A model generated the notes under the pieces. That model made no database searches. It was not told where the DNA came from and saw only the letters and a program-made list of their open reading frames with translations. The position numbers and the translations under genes are program-made. From Terrimonas ginsenosidimutans (GTDB lineage Bacteria; Bacteroidota; Bacteroidia; Chitinophagales; Chitinophagaceae), in contig NZ_JAKLTR010000002.1 in assembly GCF_022012415.1 (NCBI RefSeq), forward strand, positions 590,631-654,630: a DNA stretch of 64,000 bases. Direction: 5' to 3'. How positions within the stretch are numbered: position 1 is the first letter of the stretch; each line of letters begins with the position of its first letter. Shown here piece by piece: positions 36,211 to 45,575 of the stretch.

Positions 36211-36368
36211 GATCGTTATCCGTTGACCGTTCACCGTTGTCCGGAATCAGTTCGAAGACTTTTTGGTATGATGCCTCCTGACCGGGAGGCATCATCTTTT
36301 TCGGGCCATGTGTCGCGAAACTTCCCTTCCGGACAACGGACAACGGTCTGCGGTCAACGATACGACAA
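36211..36368. repeat. Intergenic inverted repeat, family C (C2), enclosing a terminator
   Basis: Left arm 36213-36246 carries GTTATCC, GTTGACC, GTTCACC, GTTGTCC heptamers; the right arm 36327-36362 is the imperfect complement (perfect over the inner 12 bp CGTTGTCCGGAA / TTCCGGACAACG). An ordinary terminator is nested between the arms. The right arm ends just before the accD -7 element. Confidence 0.8.
36268..36301 (+). terminator. Terminator after the TlpA-like gene
   Basis: Stem ATGATGCCTCC / GGAGGCATCAT (11 bp) with a short loop, followed by CTTTTT. Confidence 0.9.
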
Positions 36369-36374
36369 ACTTCC

Positions 36375-36382
36375 TATATTTG
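36375..36382 (+). promoter_or_regulatory. Candidate -7 element of accD
   Basis: TATATTTG, an exact TAnnTTTG match, 20 nt upstream of the accD start codon. The -33 position falls within the right arm of repeat C2 and is not TTTG. Confidence 0.5.
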
Positions 36383-36402
36383 TACCCTAACAAACCTAGG
36401 TT

Positions 36403-37317
36403 ATGGCGAAGGAATTCGAAGATTTCGATGCGAACCTGGCTGGTGAAGAGGGAAAAACGGAAGAGACAAAGTCCAGCTGGTTCAAACGGATTAAAAAAGG
36501 CATCAATACAAAGACTTCAGAGAAGAAAGAAACTCCGGAAGGATTATGGACCAAATGTCCGGATTGCAATTATATCTGCACGGTATCTGAACTGCGTGAG
36601 CATTTATTTGTTTGCCCGAAATGCAGGTACCATCATCGTGTGAACAGCAGTGAATATTATGAGATCCTGTTCGATAATGCAGAATTTACAGAACTGTTTG
36701 AGAATATCCGTTCAAAGGACTATCTCGGGTTTACAGATCTTAAGCCATATAAAAAACGGCTGGATGAGATCTGGAGCAAATCCGATCTGAAAGACTCAAT
36801 GCGGGTGGCAGTAGGTAAAGTTGGCGGCCAGGATATGGTGATCGCGTGTATGGATTTTGAGTTCATCGGAGGTTCGCTCGGAAGTGTGATGGGAGAAAAA
36901 TTTTCCAGGGCGGTGGATCATTGCATCGCGCATAAGATGCCTTACATGGTAATCAGCAAAAGCGGTGGTGCCAGAATGATGGAAAGCGCATTCTCCTTGA
37001 TGCAGCTTGCTAAAACAAGCGGTAAACTGTCTCAGCTGAGCGATGCAGGTCTCCCCTATATCTCTTTACTGACCGATCCAACATTTGGCGGCATCTCCGC
37101 TTCATTCGGAATGCTTGGCGATCTGAATATTGCTGAGCCGGGAGCGCTGATCGGGTTTGCAGGTCCAAGGGTGATCAAAGAAACGATCAAGAAAGACCTC
37201 CCTGAAGGGTTTCAACGGAGCGAATTCCTGCTGGAGCACGGATTTCTCGATTTTATTGTACCAAGAACGGAATTAAAAGATAAGCTGGCGAAAGTGATCA
37301 GCCTGTTCAAAAATTAA
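36403..37317 (+). CDS. accD: Acetyl-CoA carboxylase carboxyltransferase beta subunit
   Basis: A 304-residue subunit that, with AccA, transfers the carboxyl group from biotin to acetyl-CoA in the first step of fatty acid synthesis. The N-terminal zinc ribbon has C52, C55, C71 and C74 (CPDC...CPKC). The crotonase-fold core includes [15 protein letters not shown] and the oxyanion-hole region [12 protein letters not shown]. The N-terminal extension before the zinc ribbon (about 45 residues) is charged and probably disordered. Cytosolic; single gene with its own promoter. Confidence 0.97.
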   Translation: MAKEFEDFDANLAGEEGKTEETKSSWFKRIKKGINTKTSEKKETPEGLWTKCPDCNYICTVSELREHLFVCPKCRYHHRVNSSEYYEILFDNAEFTELFENIRSKDYLGFTDLKPYKKRLDEIWSKSDLKDSMRVAVGKVGGQDMVIACMDFEFIGGSLGSVMGEKFSRAVDHCIAHKMPYMVISKSGGARMMESAFSLMQLAKTSGKLSQLSDAGLPYISLLTDPTFGGISASFGMLGDLNIAEPGALIGFAGPRVIKETIKKDLPEGFQRSEFLLEHGFLDFIVPRTELKDKLAKVISLFKN

Positions 37318-37330
37318 TAAGCAGCTTTAT

Positions 37331-37413
37331 CAATTAAAAATTAAAAAGTAAAAAGTAAAAAAGGCGCCTTCGAAAAGATCCTTTTTTAATTTTTACTTTT
37401 TAATTTTTAATTG
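37331..37413. repeat. Intergenic palindrome, family A (A5)
   Basis: Perfect 24-bp arms at 37331-37354 and 37390-37413. The left arm is a clear heptamer series: ATTAAAA, ATTAAAA, AGTAAAA, AGTAAAA. The central part is G+C-richer. It lies between accD and smpB, and the T-rich right arm could terminate accD transcription. Confidence 0.88.
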
Positions 37414-37444
37414 ATACCTGGCTCGCAAAAGGATATATCTACAG

Positions 37445-37882
37445 ATGGCGGAGATGAAAAACAGATCAGCATATCATGAATTCTTCATAGATGTAAAATA
37501 TGAAGCTGGCATGGTATTGCTGGGAACGGAGGTGAAATCGATCAGAGGCGGGCGAGTGAGTTTTAATGATAGTTATTGCCTTATCCACAAAGGAGAGATC
37601 TGGGTGAAATCGTTGCATATCGCAGAATACTCACATGGCAATCTGAACAATCACGACCCGCTGCGCGATCGTAAACTATTATTACAGAAAAAAGAGATCA
37701 AAAAGATCGAAACCAAACTCAAGGAAAAAGGATATACCCTGATCCCTTTGCGCCTTTTCTTTAATGACAAGAATATGGTGAAAATAGAGATCGGTCTGGC
37801 TAAAGGAAAGAAACTGCATGACAAGCGCGAAACCATCAAACAGAAAGATGTTGAGCGTGAAATGAAACGATACCTTAAGTAA
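37445..37882 (+). CDS. smpB: SsrA-binding protein
   Basis: A 145-residue RNA-binding protein that delivers tmRNA to stalled ribosomes. The family signature is visible: ATG-proximal NRSAYHEFFID, GTEVKSIRGGRVSFNDSY, the basic LLLQKKEIKKIE strand and a positively charged C-terminal tail (KKLHDKRETIKQKDVEREMKRYLK) that enters the decoding centre. No tmRNA gene is seen near it. Cytosolic. The next gene starts 32 bp later and may be cotranscribed. Confidence 0.97.
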   Translation: MAEMKNRSAYHEFFIDVKYEAGMVLLGTEVKSIRGGRVSFNDSYCLIHKGEIWVKSLHIAEYSHGNLNNHDPLRDRKLLLQKKEIKKIETKLKEKGYTLIPLRLFFNDKNMVKIEIGLAKGKKLHDKRETIKQKDVEREMKRYLK

Positions 37883-37914
37883 CTGGTTATACCTTTTCCC
37901 ATTAAACCCTCAGC

Positions 37915-38838
37915 ATGAAAAAGTTCCTTCTTGTTGCCACAATTTTGTTTACCATTAAGGGTTACGGTCAAACTGTATTCGGCTATTGGTATGGCTATGG
38001 CAATGTTAAGACGGCGGTTGCCAGTAATTACCTGGTTGAAATGATCCTTCAGCCGGAAAAGAATTATGTGAAAGGAGTGCTGAACTATTATTTTAAGAAC
38101 ACTTTCCGCAGCGTTCAGGTTAAAGGCAACTACAATGCGCAGACCCGGGAGTTGAACCTGTACAATATTCCAGTCACGTACTTTGGCTCCAACTCCAAAA
38201 TGGAGATCGATTGTGAAATGAACCTGCGGGCCAGTCTGCGGGCGGCAAAGGCCGGATCGAACCTTGTTGGTGCATTTACCGGGCTACCGGAGAATAAATA
38301 CACCTGCCTTGATATCAATTTCAACCTTGTGCTTAATACCGATGCCAGTGTCAAAGATTCTGTATTAAAGGCGATCCGGGAATATAAAGAGACCTACCAG
38401 GTATGGACACCCTCTCCTACAGATACCGTTGCTGCAGTGAAGATCATTCAACGCAAGGTGGTGAATTATGTAGTAGAAAGTGATTTCAAAAAGAGAGAAA
38501 CGATCGTTGCATCTGAGATCGAAGTGCAGTCAGACTCCCTCAAAGTGGATTTCTATGACAATGGAGAAATTGACGGAGATTCCATTTCTGTATTCTTTAA
38601 TCAGCAATTGCTCGCGTTCTCACAGCGGCTGAGTACAAGATCGGTCCACTTTGACCTGGTGCTTGATTCAACAAAAGATGTAAATGAGCTTGCGATGTTT
38701 GCTGATAATCTGGGATCAATCCCTCCGAATACGGCGCTGATGATCGTAACGGATGGAGATAAAACACATGAGATACGGTTATCCAGCAACCTGGAGAAGA
38801 GTGCGATGATCAGGATAAAACGGAAGAAGAAACCCTAA
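37915..38838 (+). CDS. Secreted hypothetical protein
   Basis: A 307-residue protein with a signal peptide (cleavage near GYGQ). I do not recognise a family. The first part (residues 20-130) is beta-rich and Tyr/Asn-rich (FGYWYGYGNVKTAVASNYLVEMILQ is the start of the mature protein in shorter pieces). The C-terminal half (about residues 185-300) has alternating hydrophobic strands and a DNGEIDGDSISVFFN motif that resembles a beta-sandwich. No catalytic motif. It follows smpB by 32 bp and ends just before palindrome B4. Confidence 0.65.
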   Translation: MKKFLLVATILFTIKGYGQTVFGYWYGYGNVKTAVASNYLVEMILQPEKNYVKGVLNYYFKNTFRSVQVKGNYNAQTRELNLYNIPVTYFGSNSKMEIDCEMNLRASLRAAKAGSNLVGAFTGLPENKYTCLDINFNLVLNTDASVKDSVLKAIREYKETYQVWTPSPTDTVAAVKIIQRKVVNYVVESDFKKRETIVASEIEVQSDSLKVDFYDNGEIDGDSISVFFNQQLLAFSQRLSTRSVHFDLVLDSTKDVNELAMFADNLGSIPPNTALMIVTDGDKTHEIRLSSNLEKSAMIRIKRKKKP

Positions 38839-38846
38839 TGCAATCT

Positions 38847-38947
38847 GGCGTATAAGTATCGCAGAGAACGCTAAGAGCCGCAATGGACGCAGAGATTTTC
38901 TTAGCGTTCTTTGCGGCTCTTAGCGTTCTCTGCGATACTTATACGCC
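38847..38947. repeat. Intergenic palindrome, family B (B4), 36-bp perfect stem
   Basis: Arms 38847-38882 and 38912-38947 are perfectly complementary over 36 bp with a 29-nt loop. The arm reads GGCGTATAAGTATCGCAGAG followed by AACGCTAAGAGCCGCA. It lies between the convergent hypothetical gene and mgtC and is the best-preserved copy of the family. Confidence 0.93.
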
Positions 38948-38956
38948 TGCCAGGTA

Positions 38957-39604
38957 TTAAATACTGAATGAAATAATTGAAGGATTACCCACCATATACT
39001 GTTCCAGCCACTTCATTTTCTGTACCCTTACCACCGCTTCGATCGTTACCACCAGTTTCCCTTCCTTTGATTCAAGCTTTCTTTGCTCCACAGGTATTCC
39101 CTGTTTTTCTATGCTGGAGACGATCTCTTCCTTTAAATGAATATCCTCCTTGTTCAGCGTGAAGATCAACGTTCTGGTCTGCTTCTTCGACTTAAATACC
39201 CGGTTGATCACCGGACTCGCGTAAACGATCAGCAATGAGGCCACCATAAATGTCAATGCAAGGAAAAACTCTCCGAATCCAATGGCGGTGCCCACCGCTG
39301 CAGCGAGCCAGATAATACCTGCCGTAGTCAGTCCTGAGACACTTACCTGATCTTTAAAGATCACACCCGCGCCGAGAAAACCGACACCGCTTACGATGTA
39401 AGAGGCAATGCGCGTGGTTTCGCCATCAGCGCCGCCCACCTTCTGGGAGATCACAGCGAAGAGAGCAGAGCCCAGGCAGATCACGGTGATCGTTTTCAGC
39501 CCTGCTGCCTTATCCTTCAGTTCGCGCTCCATGCCGAGTACAACCCCTGCCGCCAATGCAAACAGGGCTTTGTACACGTCATATATTTCCCAATGATCTG
39601 TCAT
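38957..39604 (-). CDS. MgtC/SapB family membrane protein
   Basis: A 215-residue protein with about four membrane helices in the first 135 residues. The MgtC signature is visible: VLGMERELKDKAAGLKT near residue 22 and RIASYIVSGVGFLGAGVIFK near residue 65. The C-terminal ~75 residues form a cytoplasmic ACT-like domain. The family is linked to growth in low magnesium and to control of F-ATPase or transporters; the exact role here is unknown. It starts only 6 bp after parC and is probably cotranscribed with it. Confidence 0.92.
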   Translation of the reverse strand: MTDHWEIYDVYKALFALAAGVVLGMERELKDKAAGLKTITVICLGSALFAVISQKVGGADGETTRIASYIVSGVGFLGAGVIFKDQVSVSGLTTAGIIWLAAAVGTAIGFGEFFLALTFMVASLLIVYASPVINRVFKSKKQTRTLIFTLNKEDIHLKEEIVSSIEKQGIPVEQRKLESKEGKLVVTIEAVVRVQKMKWLEQYMVGNPSIISFSI

Positions 39605-39610
39605 GTGCTA

Positions 39611-42136
39611 TCAGAATAATTCGGTCTGGTTTTGATTTGCAATATCAGCTTTCGTTCTCACCCACTCCATTTGTACGCTCTTGCTGAAATCAAGCAATTT
39701 CGTGCCAACAGTTTTCCAGCCGGCCACTTCAGCCACTTTGGTGATCTTGAATTTTGCCTTTCTGATCTGCTCACCTCTTCCGGTTTGTACAGCCAGTACC
39801 GGTTCCGCATCGGTGGATACGGCTTCCAGATAATTGCCATCCCCTTCCTTAATGAACATGAACTTGTTCTTCAGTGTGGTTGTTTCGATCTTGAAGCGTT
39901 TAACATTGAACTGAAGGTTTTTCTTATCGAGATAGATCGCTGTAATGATCTTTTCCGGATCGAACTTTTCGATCTGTAATACATTGTCCGGGTCAAACTT
40001 CTGCGTCAGTTCCTGGTCAGCGATCTCGTAGTAGCCGTCTTTGTAGACCACCAGTATACGATCATCCGGGCCGAAACTTCCGAGCAACTGCCCTTTGCCG
40101 TCGGTATTCAGACGACCGAACTGGTCATCAAAGGAGATCTTTTTACCGCTGAGGGTAGTGCGTCCCGCTTCTTTGAATTTCACGGATTTGATGGGGTATT
40201 TCGTTACCTGGTTACCCATGCTGCTACGGTTCTTTATCTCCAGCTCTTCGAAATAGAAATCAAGTTCCTTGTTTCTCGCACTGCTGCCGGGTGTAAGCAT
40301 GATCTTCACCACCTCCGCTTCACCATTCGGATTCACACTGAAATAATGCACCTTGCTTTTGTCATCTCCACGGGTAAGATCATATTCTTTATCACGGGTA
40401 ATACCGGTAACATGAAAACGTTTGGCATAGCTCATGCCTCCTTTACCGTCAGCATAGATCATGTTATAGGTAGTCCGCTCATCGTTTTTCTGGAACACGG
40501 CTACGTGAATAATGTCTTTTCCGATAAAAGTCTTATCTGAAACTTTGATCACTTTCATCAAACCACGTTTGGTGAAAGCAATGATATCATCAAGATCCGA
40601 GCAATCAAACACGTACTCATCTTTTTTCAAGCCTGTACCGATAAAGCCTTCTTCCCGGTTTACATACAATTTTGCATTCGCAATAGCCACATGCTTTGCT
40701 TCGATCACTTCAAACTGTTTGATCTCTGTTTTTCTTTCGCGGCCTTTACCGTATTTCTTCAGGAGATTTTCATAATAAGCAACCGCAAAGTCTACCAGGT
40801 TGGCGAGATCATGTTTCACCTGTTTGATCTCAGCTTCCAATCCTTTGATCTGCGCATTCAGTTCATCGATATCAAGACGATAGATCCGGCGAACAGGTTT
40901 TTCTGTGAGCTTCAGGATATCTTCCCTTGTGATCTCACGCTTCAACTGTTTTTTGAACGGAACAAATGCTTTATCGATCGCATCAATTACTTTATCCCAG
41001 GTGTCATGTTTCTTTTCAAGTTCTTTATAGATCTTTTCTTCGAAGAAGATCTTTTCCAGAGATGTATAATGCCATTTCTCCTGCAATTCTCCCAGCTTGA
41101 TCTTCAGTTCAAGTTCCAGCAGGTCTTTGGTTCTGTCGGTAGAAAGTTTCAGCAGATCATTTACACCAAGGAACTGCGGTTTCATATCCACGATCACGCA
41201 GGTATTCGGTGAAATGGAAATTTCGCAATCGGTGAATTTGTATAAGGCGTCTACAGTGATATCGGTAGACATTCCGGCAGCAAGATCAACGTGGATATCC
41301 ACGTCGGCGCCGGTGAAGTCGGTTACTTTTTTGATCTTGATCTTACCCTGGTCATTTGCTTTTACGATCGAGTCGATCAGTTGGGTTGTTGTAACGCCGT
41401 AGGGCACACTCTTAATAGCCAATGTTTTCTTATCTACCTCTTCGATATGTGCTCTGACTTTTACCTTACCACCTCTTTTGCCCTGGTTGTACTCGGCAAC
41501 ATCGGCCATGCCGCCGGTCAGGAAGTCAGGGTACAGATCAAACTTTCTGCCGCGCAGGTATTTGATAGAAGCATCGATGAGTTCGCAGAAGTTATGCGGA
41601 AGGATCTTGGTTGACAAGCCTACGGCGATCCCGTCGGCGCCTTGGGCGAGTACCAACGGAAATTTCATGGGAAGGGTCACGGGTTCATTCTTGCGACCAT
41701 CATAGCTTACCTGCCAATCGGTAGTTTTTGCATTGAAGGCCACTTCAAGTGCAAATTTGCTGAGGCGGGCTTCGATATAACGTGGTGCAGCCGCGTCCAT
41801 TCCGGTGCGTACATCGCCCCAGTTACCCTGTGTTTCGATCAGGAGGTCTTTCTGTCCCATATTCACCAGCGCATCGCCAATGGACGCATCACCATGCGGG
41901 TGATACTGCATCGCCTGGCCGATGATATTGGCCACTTTATTAAAACGTCCGTCATCCATTTCTTTCATGGCGTGAAGGATACGTCGCTGTACCGGTTTTA
42001 AGCCGTCTTCAACAGAAGGGACCGCACGTTCCAGAATTACATAAGAAGCGTAATCCAGGAACCATGTTTTATACTGACCGTGCAATCCACTGTCGTTATT
42101 CTGTACATCCGATAATTTGTTCTTAGCAGCACTCAT
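39611..42136 (-). CDS. parC: DNA topoisomerase IV subunit A
   Basis: An 841-residue type IIA topoisomerase A subunit. The catalytic tyrosine is Y120 in AAAPRYIEARLS. The quinolone-pocket helix reads HPHGDASIGDALV (residues 79-91), with Ala84 where GyrA of many bacteria has Ser. A coiled-coil tower (about residues 370-490) and a degenerate C-terminal beta-pinwheel without a GyrA box follow. Pairing with the parE-like gene on the same strand 1.5 kb upstream supports topoisomerase IV rather than gyrase. Its role is chromosome decatenation. Confidence 0.94.
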   Translation of the reverse strand: MSAAKNKLSDVQNNDSGLHGQYKTWFLDYASYVILERAVPSVEDGLKPVQRRILHAMKEMDDGRFNKVANIIGQAMQYHPHGDASIGDALVNMGQKDLLIETQGNWGDVRTGMDAAAPRYIEARLSKFALEVAFNAKTTDWQVSYDGRKNEPVTLPMKFPLVLAQGADGIAVGLSTKILPHNFCELIDASIKYLRGRKFDLYPDFLTGGMADVAEYNQGKRGGKVKVRAHIEEVDKKTLAIKSVPYGVTTTQLIDSIVKANDQGKIKIKKVTDFTGADVDIHVDLAAGMSTDITVDALYKFTDCEISISPNTCVIVDMKPQFLGVNDLLKLSTDRTKDLLELELKIKLGELQEKWHYTSLEKIFFEEKIYKELEKKHDTWDKVIDAIDKAFVPFKKQLKREITREDILKLTEKPVRRIYRLDIDELNAQIKGLEAEIKQVKHDLANLVDFAVAYYENLLKKYGKGRERKTEIKQFEVIEAKHVAIANAKLYVNREEGFIGTGLKKDEYVFDCSDLDDIIAFTKRGLMKVIKVSDKTFIGKDIIHVAVFQKNDERTTYNMIYADGKGGMSYAKRFHVTGITRDKEYDLTRGDDKSKVHYFSVNPNGEAEVVKIMLTPGSSARNKELDFYFEELEIKNRSSMGNQVTKYPIKSVKFKEAGRTTLSGKKISFDDQFGRLNTDGKGQLLGSFGPDDRILVVYKDGYYEIADQELTQKFDPDNVLQIEKFDPEKIITAIYLDKKNLQFNVKRFKIETTTLKNKFMFIKEGDGNYLEAVSTDAEPVLAVQTGRGEQIRKAKFKITKVAEVAGWKTVGTKLLDFSKSVQMEWVRTKADIANQNQTELF

Positions 42137-42222
42137 CTTATTGTTGTTGTTTTCCTATGATTCCTAAATGTGTGTACTTAAAGCCTTCTGTTGTTTTCAA
42201 CCCGTAACCAAATTTGCTTCTT

Positions 42223-42312
42223 AGTATCGCAAAGGGCGCTAAGGTTGCGCAAAGGGCGCGAAGGATGTTCTTAGCGACCTTTGCGCCATCTTAGCGAACT
42301 TTGCGATACTTA
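42223..42312. repeat. Intergenic palindrome, family B (B5), reaching a stop codon
   Basis: Ends AGTATCGCAAAG and complementary CTTTGCGATACT; the interior has CGCAAAGGG, CGCTAAGG, CGCAAAGGG, CGCGAAGG units with period about 9-11. Its right end joins the TAA stop codon of the glyoxalase-like gene (minus strand), as palindrome B2 does at the BtuF-like gene. Confidence 0.82.
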
Positions 42313-42696
42313 CTGTTCGTACAATTCTAATGGTTGACCATTGGGGTCATAAAAGAATACGAACTTCTTTCCTGTCCATTCATCTATCCGAACATCCTGT
42401 ACGTCTACACCTTTTGCCTTCAGTTCTGCCGCAGAGGCAGCCACATCATCCACCAGGAATGCAAGATGTCTTAATCCTTTTGCTTCCGGGAAAGACGCGC
42501 GCTCCCTGTAATCAGGAAAAGAGAACAACTCGATCTGATAAAGACCATTAATGGCAAGATCAAGTTTATAGGAGTTTCTTTGTTCCCGGTACACTTCACT
42601 GATCACGGTAAAGCCGAGCACATCTGTATAGAATGCTTTACTTTTCTCGTAATCATCCGTTAGTATGGCGATATGGTGAATAGCTTTTATATGCAT
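42310..42696 (-). CDS. VOC-family (glyoxalase-like) protein, YaeR/GloA2 type
   Basis: A 128-residue protein of the vicinal-oxygen-chelate superfamily: HIKAIHHIAILTDDYEKSKAFYTDVLGF at the start and FYDPNGQPLELYE at the end. Metal ligands are likely the first His of HHIAIL, the Glu of QIELF, the His of LRHLAF and the final Glu. The ATG at 42696 gives the family's usual length; an upstream in-frame start would overlap the preceding gene. It begins 1 bp after the DUF1835 gene, so the two are translationally coupled. The substrate is unknown. Confidence 0.88.
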   Translation of the reverse strand: MHIKAIHHIAILTDDYEKSKAFYTDVLGFTVISEVYREQRNSYKLDLAINGLYQIELFSFPDYRERASFPEAKGLRHLAFLVDDVAASAAELKAKGVDVQDVRIDEWTGKKFVFFYDPNGQPLELYEQ

Positions 42697-42697
42697 A

Positions 42698-43549
42698 TTA
42701 GACTGCGGCAGATTCAGCGGCAGCATTTTCCGTTTTCGCGGCGCCGGCCAGTTTGATATCAAAGTCTTTCCATGTCTTTGTGGTATCTCCTGTTACGTCG
42801 ATCTTTCCTTCACTTATCAAAGTCCGGATACGCCACATAATGAAAATATCCCCTGTTTTGATCTTCATCCTGTTCAGGGTATTGCTCAATACACGGCTTG
42901 CTTTTTGCCATTCGCCGGTGATGTTCTTAATGATCTCCTGATCATAAAAATCATCGCCTTTGCCTGCAATCTTTTTACCGCCTTCCAGCATTCTTACGAC
43001 AGCATTTTCCTCCACCAGTTTTTTCCATTCGTCAGGATCTACTTCGAATTCACTAAGAGTGATCGGTCTGGCGAGTTTTTTTGCTTTGGAAAACTCTTTG
43101 GGCTGGATCTCACTGAGCCATGATGGGTAGAAGATCTGCCCTTTCTCATTGATAAAAGGAAGATTATTCATGTACAACACCATCACACGACCCTGGAATT
43201 CCCGGAGCTGTGGCATCAGCCAGTAATATCCGGTTACATCATGCTGATTCTGCCCCATCCAGATCCAGATCTCTTCCGTTGTATTTTCTTTCAGTTTTTC
43301 TTTTAGTTTTTCTACTGTTTTACGGTCGTCAAAACTGCCAACCAAATCATCAGCGTAAGGCGAACCCTGCGAAAGTGTTTTCCACCATTCAAGACGCGCA
43401 TTCCATCCTTCTTCTGTATCAAGATCTGCAAGTGGCCCCACTGCAAAATCATCACGGATTATTTCTACTTCACCGGCAAGTGTTTCGTCCTGCTCCATTA
43501 CTTTCTGCATGAGCTCAACTTCTACGCCGTTAAAAACTATGTGTATCAT
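42698..43549 (-). CDS. DUF1835 domain-containing protein
   Basis: A 283-residue cytoplasmic protein. The N-terminal IHIVFNGVEVELMQKVM and DDFAVGPL motif is the DUF1835 signature, and the C-terminal half (SEFEVDPDEWKKLVEENAVVRMLEGG onward) corresponds to the DUF3658-type partner domain. No biochemical function is established for this pair. It lies between parE and the glyoxalase-like gene on the same strand and probably starts a small transcript of its own after palindrome A6. Confidence 0.85.
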   Translation of the reverse strand: MIHIVFNGVEVELMQKVMEQDETLAGEVEIIRDDFAVGPLADLDTEEGWNARLEWWKTLSQGSPYADDLVGSFDDRKTVEKLKEKLKENTTEEIWIWMGQNQHDVTGYYWLMPQLREFQGRVMVLYMNNLPFINEKGQIFYPSWLSEIQPKEFSKAKKLARPITLSEFEVDPDEWKKLVEENAVVRMLEGGKKIAGKGDDFYDQEIIKNITGEWQKASRVLSNTLNRMKIKTGDIFIMWRIRTLISEGKIDVTGDTTKTWKDFDIKLAGAAKTENAAAESAAV

Positions 43550-43579
43550 AAAAGTCGTTTATAGATGTAAAGACATTTG

Positions 43580-43668
43580 AATTAAAAAGTAAAAATTAAA
43601 AAACTTAGATCAGAAGATCCATTACAGCCTTGCAGTTTTTTGGTTTTTACTTTTCAATTTTTATTATG
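43580..43668. repeat. Intergenic palindrome, family A (A6)
   Basis: Left arm (about 43580-43604) with heptamers ATTAAAA, AGTAAAA, ATTAAAA; right arm (about 43634-43666) is an imperfect complement with GTTTTTTGG and TTTTTACTTTTCAATTTTT. It lies between parE (3' end) and the DUF1835 gene and overlaps the parE stop region. Confidence 0.72.
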
Positions 43669-45559
43669 CGGCTTCTTCCGCTTTATCCAGTTCCACTTTC
43701 AGGTTGTTAATGATAAACTCCTGCCTGTCCATGGTGTTTTTTCCCATGTAATATTCGAGCAATGCCTGGATATGATCTCCCTGTTCGAGACGCATCAGTT
43801 GTTTGCGCATGTCTGCGCCGATGAAGCGGGCAAATTCGTCAGGACTGATCTCACCAAGTCCTTTAAACCTGGTGATCTCAGGTTTGCCGCCCAGTTTTTT
43901 GATCGCGGCCTGCTTTTCTCCTTCATCGTAGCAGTAGATCGTTTCCTGTTTGTTCCGAACGCGGAATAAGGGTGTTTCCAGGACATACACCTTTTCATGT
44001 TTTACCAGGTCCGGGAAGAACTGGAGGAAGAATGTCATCAGGAGCAAACGGATGTGCATACCGTCCACGTCGGCATCGGTTGCGATCACGATATTGTTGA
44101 AACGCAGACCTTCCATTCCTTCTTCGATGTTCAATGCGTGTTGCAGCAGGTTGAATTCCTCGTTTTCGTAAACCACTTTTTTGGTAAGACCAAAACAGTT
44201 CAGCGGCTTACCGCGCAAGCTGAATACAGCCTGAGTATCCACGTTGCGGGATTTAGTGATCGATCCGCTGGCACTATCCCCTTCCGTAATGAAGATGGTG
44301 GTCTCCTGCTGACGGGAAATGTAGTCTTCCTTGCTTTTTGCCGGTGGTTCGTCATTAAAGTGAACCCGGCAATCACGCAGTTTCTTATTGTGAAGGTTTG
44401 CTTTCTTTGCCCGTTCGTTTGCCAGTTTTTTTATTCCGGCCATTTCTTTACGCTCACGTTCACTCTGCTCGATCCTTTTCTTCAGGCTGTCAGCAACGGC
44501 GCTGTTCTTATGAAGAAAATTATCCAGCTCCTTGGCAAAGAAATCATTCACAAATTGTTTCATCGTTGGGCCGTTGATGTCAACGTTCAGTGAGCCCAGT
44601 TTTGTTTTGGTCTGTGATTCGAATACGGGTTCAACCACACGCACGGAAACAGCTGCAACGATACCGGTGCGGATATCAGATGCATCATAATCCTTTTTAA
44701 AGAATTCACGGATCGTTTTTACATACGCTTCGCGGAATGCCTGCTGGTGCGTACCACCCTGGGTGGTATGCTGACCATTTACGAAGCTGTAAATATCTTC
44801 ACCGTAGTCATTGTTGTGTGTGATCGCTACTTCGATATCATCCCCTTTAAGATGGACGATCGGATAGCGGATCTCATCTTCGTTGGTTTTACGCTGCAAG
44901 AGGTCAAGCAGACCGTTCTTACTGACGAAGGTTTTCCCGTTGAAGACGATCTTCAGGCCTGCATTCAGGAAGCAATAGTTCCAGATCTGGCTTTCGAGAT
45001 ATTCATAGTGGAACTTGAAATTCCGGAATACTGAATCATCCGGAATGAATGAAACCATTGTTCCATTCTGCTCACTGGTTTTTGTTTCCTTGTGTTCTTT
45101 GGTGAGCTCGCCTCTTTCAAATTCCGCGGTTTTTTCTTTCCCCTCACGTACGGCGGTCACTTTAAAATAGTTGCTGAGTGCGTTCACGGCTTTTGTACCC
45201 ACACCATTCAGCCCTACGGATTTCTGGAAGGCTTTGCTGTCATATTTCGCACCGGTGTTGATCTTGCTCACTACGTCAACCACTTTTCCAAGAGGAATAC
45301 CGCGACCATAATCGCGAATGGTGACCTGCTTACCTTCAATGGTGATCTCCACGGTCTTGCCATGGCCCATGGTATATTCATCAATACAGTTATCCAGCAC
45401 TTCCTTTACAAGTACATAAATACCGTCATCCGGAGCAGACCCGTCACCCAACTTTCCGATATACATCCCCGGGCGGAGACGGATATGTTCTTTCCAGTCG
45501 AGGCTTTTGATACTGTCTTCCGTATATTCAAAAAGATTGCTGTCCTTTTCTTTAGCCAT
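43664..45559 (-). CDS. parE: DNA topoisomerase IV subunit B
   Basis: A 631-residue type IIA topoisomerase B subunit. The GHKL ATPase domain has [11 protein letters not shown] (Asn and Asp for ATP-Mg) and GRGIPLG. The Toprim domain has [11 protein letters not shown] and [10 protein letters not shown]. The length and the lack of a large GyrB insert fit ParE. The ATG at 45559 is chosen over a GTG six bases upstream. Together with parC, 1.5 kb downstream, it supplies topoisomerase IV. Its leader carries the 19-bp inverted repeat described separately. Confidence 0.94.
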   Translation of the reverse strand: MAKEKDSNLFEYTEDSIKSLDWKEHIRLRPGMYIGKLGDGSAPDDGIYVLVKEVLDNCIDEYTMGHGKTVEITIEGKQVTIRDYGRGIPLGKVVDVVSKINTGAKYDSKAFQKSVGLNGVGTKAVNALSNYFKVTAVREGKEKTAEFERGELTKEHKETKTSEQNGTMVSFIPDDSVFRNFKFHYEYLESQIWNYCFLNAGLKIVFNGKTFVSKNGLLDLLQRKTNEDEIRYPIVHLKGDDIEVAITHNNDYGEDIYSFVNGQHTTQGGTHQQAFREAYVKTIREFFKKDYDASDIRTGIVAAVSVRVVEPVFESQTKTKLGSLNVDINGPTMKQFVNDFFAKELDNFLHKNSAVADSLKKRIEQSERERKEMAGIKKLANERAKKANLHNKKLRDCRVHFNDEPPAKSKEDYISRQQETTIFITEGDSASGSITKSRNVDTQAVFSLRGKPLNCFGLTKKVVYENEEFNLLQHALNIEEGMEGLRFNNIVIATDADVDGMHIRLLLMTFFLQFFPDLVKHEKVYVLETPLFRVRNKQETIYCYDEGEKQAAIKKLGGKPEITRFKGLGEISPDEFARFIGADMRKQLMRLEQGDHIQALLEYYMGKNTMDRQEFIINNLKVELDKAEEAA

Positions 45560-45575
45560 ATACACTAATTTTTTT

